From Deltaproteobacteria bacterium (lineage in GTDB: Bacteria > Myxococcota > Myxococcia > Myxococcales > 40CM-4-68-19), in contig JAFEBC010000340.1 of assembly GCA_018266095.1 (NCBI GenBank), positions 1 to 7,730 of the forward strand: a stretch of 7,730 bases of DNA, read 5' to 3'. The notes beneath the pieces are model-generated. The model was not told where the DNA came from. It saw only the letters and a program-made list of their open reading frames with translations, and did not search any database. Both the position numbers and the translations under genes were made by a program. The first letter of the stretch is position 1, and each line of letters begins with the position of its first letter. This document shows, piece by piece, positions 6,057 to 7,730 of this stretch.

Positions 6057-7730
6057 TCAGGGGCGTCTCCCGCGGGGCGTGCGCGGATCGCGCGGGAGGT
6101 CGGGGCCGAGCGGGCCGCGCAGGGTGGTGCGCGTGGGACGCAGCTTGGGCATGGCGCGCGGGGCGAGCGGGCGGCCGTCGCCGAGCGGGCCGTTCAAGAG
6201 GGGTCGCACAGGAGCGGGGCGTGCGGGTGTGGAGCGCGCGAGCACGCCGCGGCCAGGCTGGGGAGGCGTCTCGCCGGTGTCGTCGAGGGACTCGTCGGCG
6301 AAGGAGTCGTCGGCCACGGGCCCAGCAGGCGCGTCGGCGAAGCGCGCGCCCAGCGGCTGCCGGTGCAGGAGGCCCTTTTGTCCCACCGAGAACCCGGCGT
6401 CACCGAAGGCCTGCGCGAGCGGACTTCTGTGCGCCTCTGCGCCGTCGATGCGCGTGATCAGCACCGCGCGCCGGTGCCCGTCGTCCACGCGATGCTTGAG
6501 CACCTGCACGAGGCCGCGGAGATCGTGACCGCGCGCAGGCTCGTCGGGCGCGAGGAACGTGAGCAGGCTCCCGTGCGAGAGCCACCCGATGAGGCGGCCA
6601 TCGCGCTGGATCACCTCGGCGCCCGCCGCCCGCTGCGGACGCGCGCCCGCAGTCTCTGGCCAAGGCAAGGTGGCGCCGTACACGTTCGCCGGATCGGTCG
6701 CGGGAAGGAGGAGCGTGCGGCTCGTCTCCTCGTCCACCTCGCGCAGCGCGCGCAGGCGCTCCTCGGCGCCCGGCAACGCGAACTGCATCGCGCCCATGCC
6801 GGCCACGAAGTACCCGCGGCGCGCGCGGGCGCTCTCTTCCATCGTCTTGAGCACCTCGTACACAGCCGCGAATCCGCCCGCGATGCCCTCGGCGTGCACG
6901 GCCTCGCGCGAGAGCACGCCGTGCCGCAGGAGCAGCGACTGCGCCAGCGCCATCGAGCGCGAGGTGGGCGTGCCTTGCGGGCCCGGCAAGAGCGACCAGC
7001 GGCCTTCGCTCCCGGGAGGCGCGGCGCGGCGGGAGCGAAAGCCTCGCGTGCGCGGATCGCGGCGATCCTTCTCCGCGGGCTGCGTGCGGTTGCGCAGGGC
7101 TTGCAGCGTGTCGTTGGTGAGCTCGCCCGTCCACACGAGATCCCAGAGCGCCTCGAGCAGCTCGCTCGCCAGCACGGAGAGCTCGGTCTGCAGGTCGCTG
7201 AAGAAGCTCGCGCCCCGCTGCTTCAAGGACGCGCGGATCTTCTCGTGCAAGTCGCCCTCGTGCGGCGCGGGCACGGGCGCGAGCGTGCGCAGGTGGTCGG
7301 TCAGATAGAGCGCGAGCCGGCCATCGCGGCTGCCGATCGGCGCGAGCCCGCGCCACATGACCTCGCCCTGCGCGCAGAGCAGATCCAGATCGGCCGGCTT
7401 GTACGTCGACACGCGCGCGCGCAGCACCTCGTCGAGCGCCGAGGCCGGGATGGGCGCGCCCTCGAGCTGCTCGATGGCCGTGAGCAGCGCGTCGAGCCCA
7501 CGTCGCGGCGCGGTCAGGCCCTGCCACTCGAGCGCGAAGCGCGAGAGCGCCGCGGGATCGACCGGCTCCACTTGCTTGCGCAGGCGCGCGAGCGAGCGGC
7601 GCTTCAGGCTCTTGAGGACTTCGGTGTCGCACCACTCGCGCTCACCGGGCGCAGGTCCGAAGCGCGCGTGCACCAATTCGCGCGGGAGCAATTCGCCCTC
7701 GACGACACGGTCCTTCTCCTGCAGCCGCAA
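6057..7730 (-). CDS. Lhr-family ATP-dependent helicase, C-terminal part (5' end off window)
   Basis: The last 557 codons of a large helicase; the gene enters from the right edge, so the DEAD/DEAH ATPase core is not visible and residue numbers here count from the edge. What is seen matches the Lhr C-terminal module. Motifs in order are REWCDTEVLKSLKRRSLARL at 31-50, EPVDPAALSRFALEWQGL at 55-72, ARVSTYKPADLDLLCAQGEV at 105-124, RRGYFVAGMGAMQFALPGAE at 304-323, ATDPANVYGATLPWP at 344-358 and GDAGFSVGQKGLLHR at 443-457. Lhr proteins are 3'-to-5' single-strand DNA translocases/helicases linked to DNA repair; this C-terminal region is known to matter for oligomer assembly and product unwinding. After about residue 457 comes a 100-residue tail, first acidic (DDSFADESLDDTGE) and then Pro/Arg-rich and basic, with a loose internal repeat GPLGDGRPLAPR / GPLGPDLPRDPR. 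It looks disordered and is not part of the family core. The edge codon is TTG (Leu), an internal residue and not a start. Confidence 0.88.
   Translation of the reverse strand: MRLQEKDRVVEGELLPRELVHARFGPAPGEREWCDTEVLKSLKRRSLARLRKQVEPVDPAALSRFALEWQGLTAPRRGLDALLTAIEQLEGAPIPASALDEVLRARVSTYKPADLDLLCAQGEVMWRGLAPIGSRDGRLALYLTDHLRTLAPVPAPHEGDLHEKIRASLKQRGASFFSDLQTELSVLASELLEALWDLVWTGELTNDTLQALRNRTQPAEKDRRDPRTRGFRSRRAAPPGSEGRWSLLPGPQGTPTSRSMALAQSLLLRHGVLSREAVHAEGIAGGFAAVYEVLKTMEESARARRGYFVAGMGAMQFALPGAEERLRALREVDEETSRTLLLPATDPANVYGATLPWPETAGARPQRAAGAEVIQRDGRLIGWLSHGSLLTFLAPDEPARGHDLRGLVQVLKHRVDDGHRRAVLITRIDGAEAHRSPLAQAFGDAGFSVGQKGLLHRQPLGARFADAPAGPVADDSFADESLDDTGETPPQPGRGVLARSTPARPAPVRPLLNGPLGDGRPLAPRAMPKLRPTRTTLRGPLGPDLPRDPRTPRGRRP

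Noticed and set aside
6014..6528. Plus-strand open frames opposite the Lhr tail
   Set aside because: Arg/Ala/Ser-rich shadow translation with no ribosome binding site; the opposing strand has recognisable Lhr motifs just upstream.
1..7730. Defence island, prophage or mobile element
   Set aside because: All recognisable genes are housekeeping-type. There is no integrase, transposase, terminal inverted repeat pair, attachment site or tRNA, and base composition looks uniform.

Overview
This GC-rich window (by eye around 70% G+C, with the third codon position almost always G or C) looks like chromosomal DNA of a high-GC bacterium. A Myxococcota or related 'deltaproteobacterial' host is my best guess. 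The reasons are the group III phosphofructokinase, the CcsA-type (System II) cytochrome c maturation protein, the Lhr-type helicase, clear GGAGG ribosome binding sites and a Tat-exported protein of the gluconate dehydrogenase subunit 3 type. This is inference: no rRNA, tRNA or other taxonomic marker is present.

Layout. Minus strand, 1-1460: a partial Tat-signal protein (1-371, running off the left edge) lies downstream of a complete 6-phosphofructokinase (435-1460). A 240-bp divergent gap (1461-1700) should hold promoters for both sides. Plus strand, 1701-4332: an ADP-ribosylglycohydrolase (DraG family) is followed after 70 bp by a CrtI/carotenoid-isomerase-like FAD oxidoreductase. A compact 18-bp tandem repeat array (4315-4411) fills the convergent junction and carries the stop codons of both flanking genes. 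Minus strand, 4401-7730: a long CcsA-like cytochrome c assembly protein (4401-5882) follows, after a 174-bp gap, the C-terminal 557 residues of an Lhr-family helicase (6057-7730, running off the right edge).

The genes do not form one pathway. They cover central carbon metabolism, removal of ADP-ribose, a FAD desaturase/isomerase-type reaction, haem ligation to cytochromes c and nucleic acid repair. No CRISPR array, transposase, integrase, phage gene, toxin-antitoxin pair or defence operon was seen. I found no convincing new system. The points most worth a second look are the active-site signature of the phosphofructokinase, which predicts pyrophosphate rather than ATP as phosphoryl donor; the repeat array in which each unit ends in an in-frame stop; and the extra membrane-spanning insert in the CcsA-like protein.

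Many very long open frames overlap the real genes on the opposite strand. They are by-products of the base composition and are not annotated.
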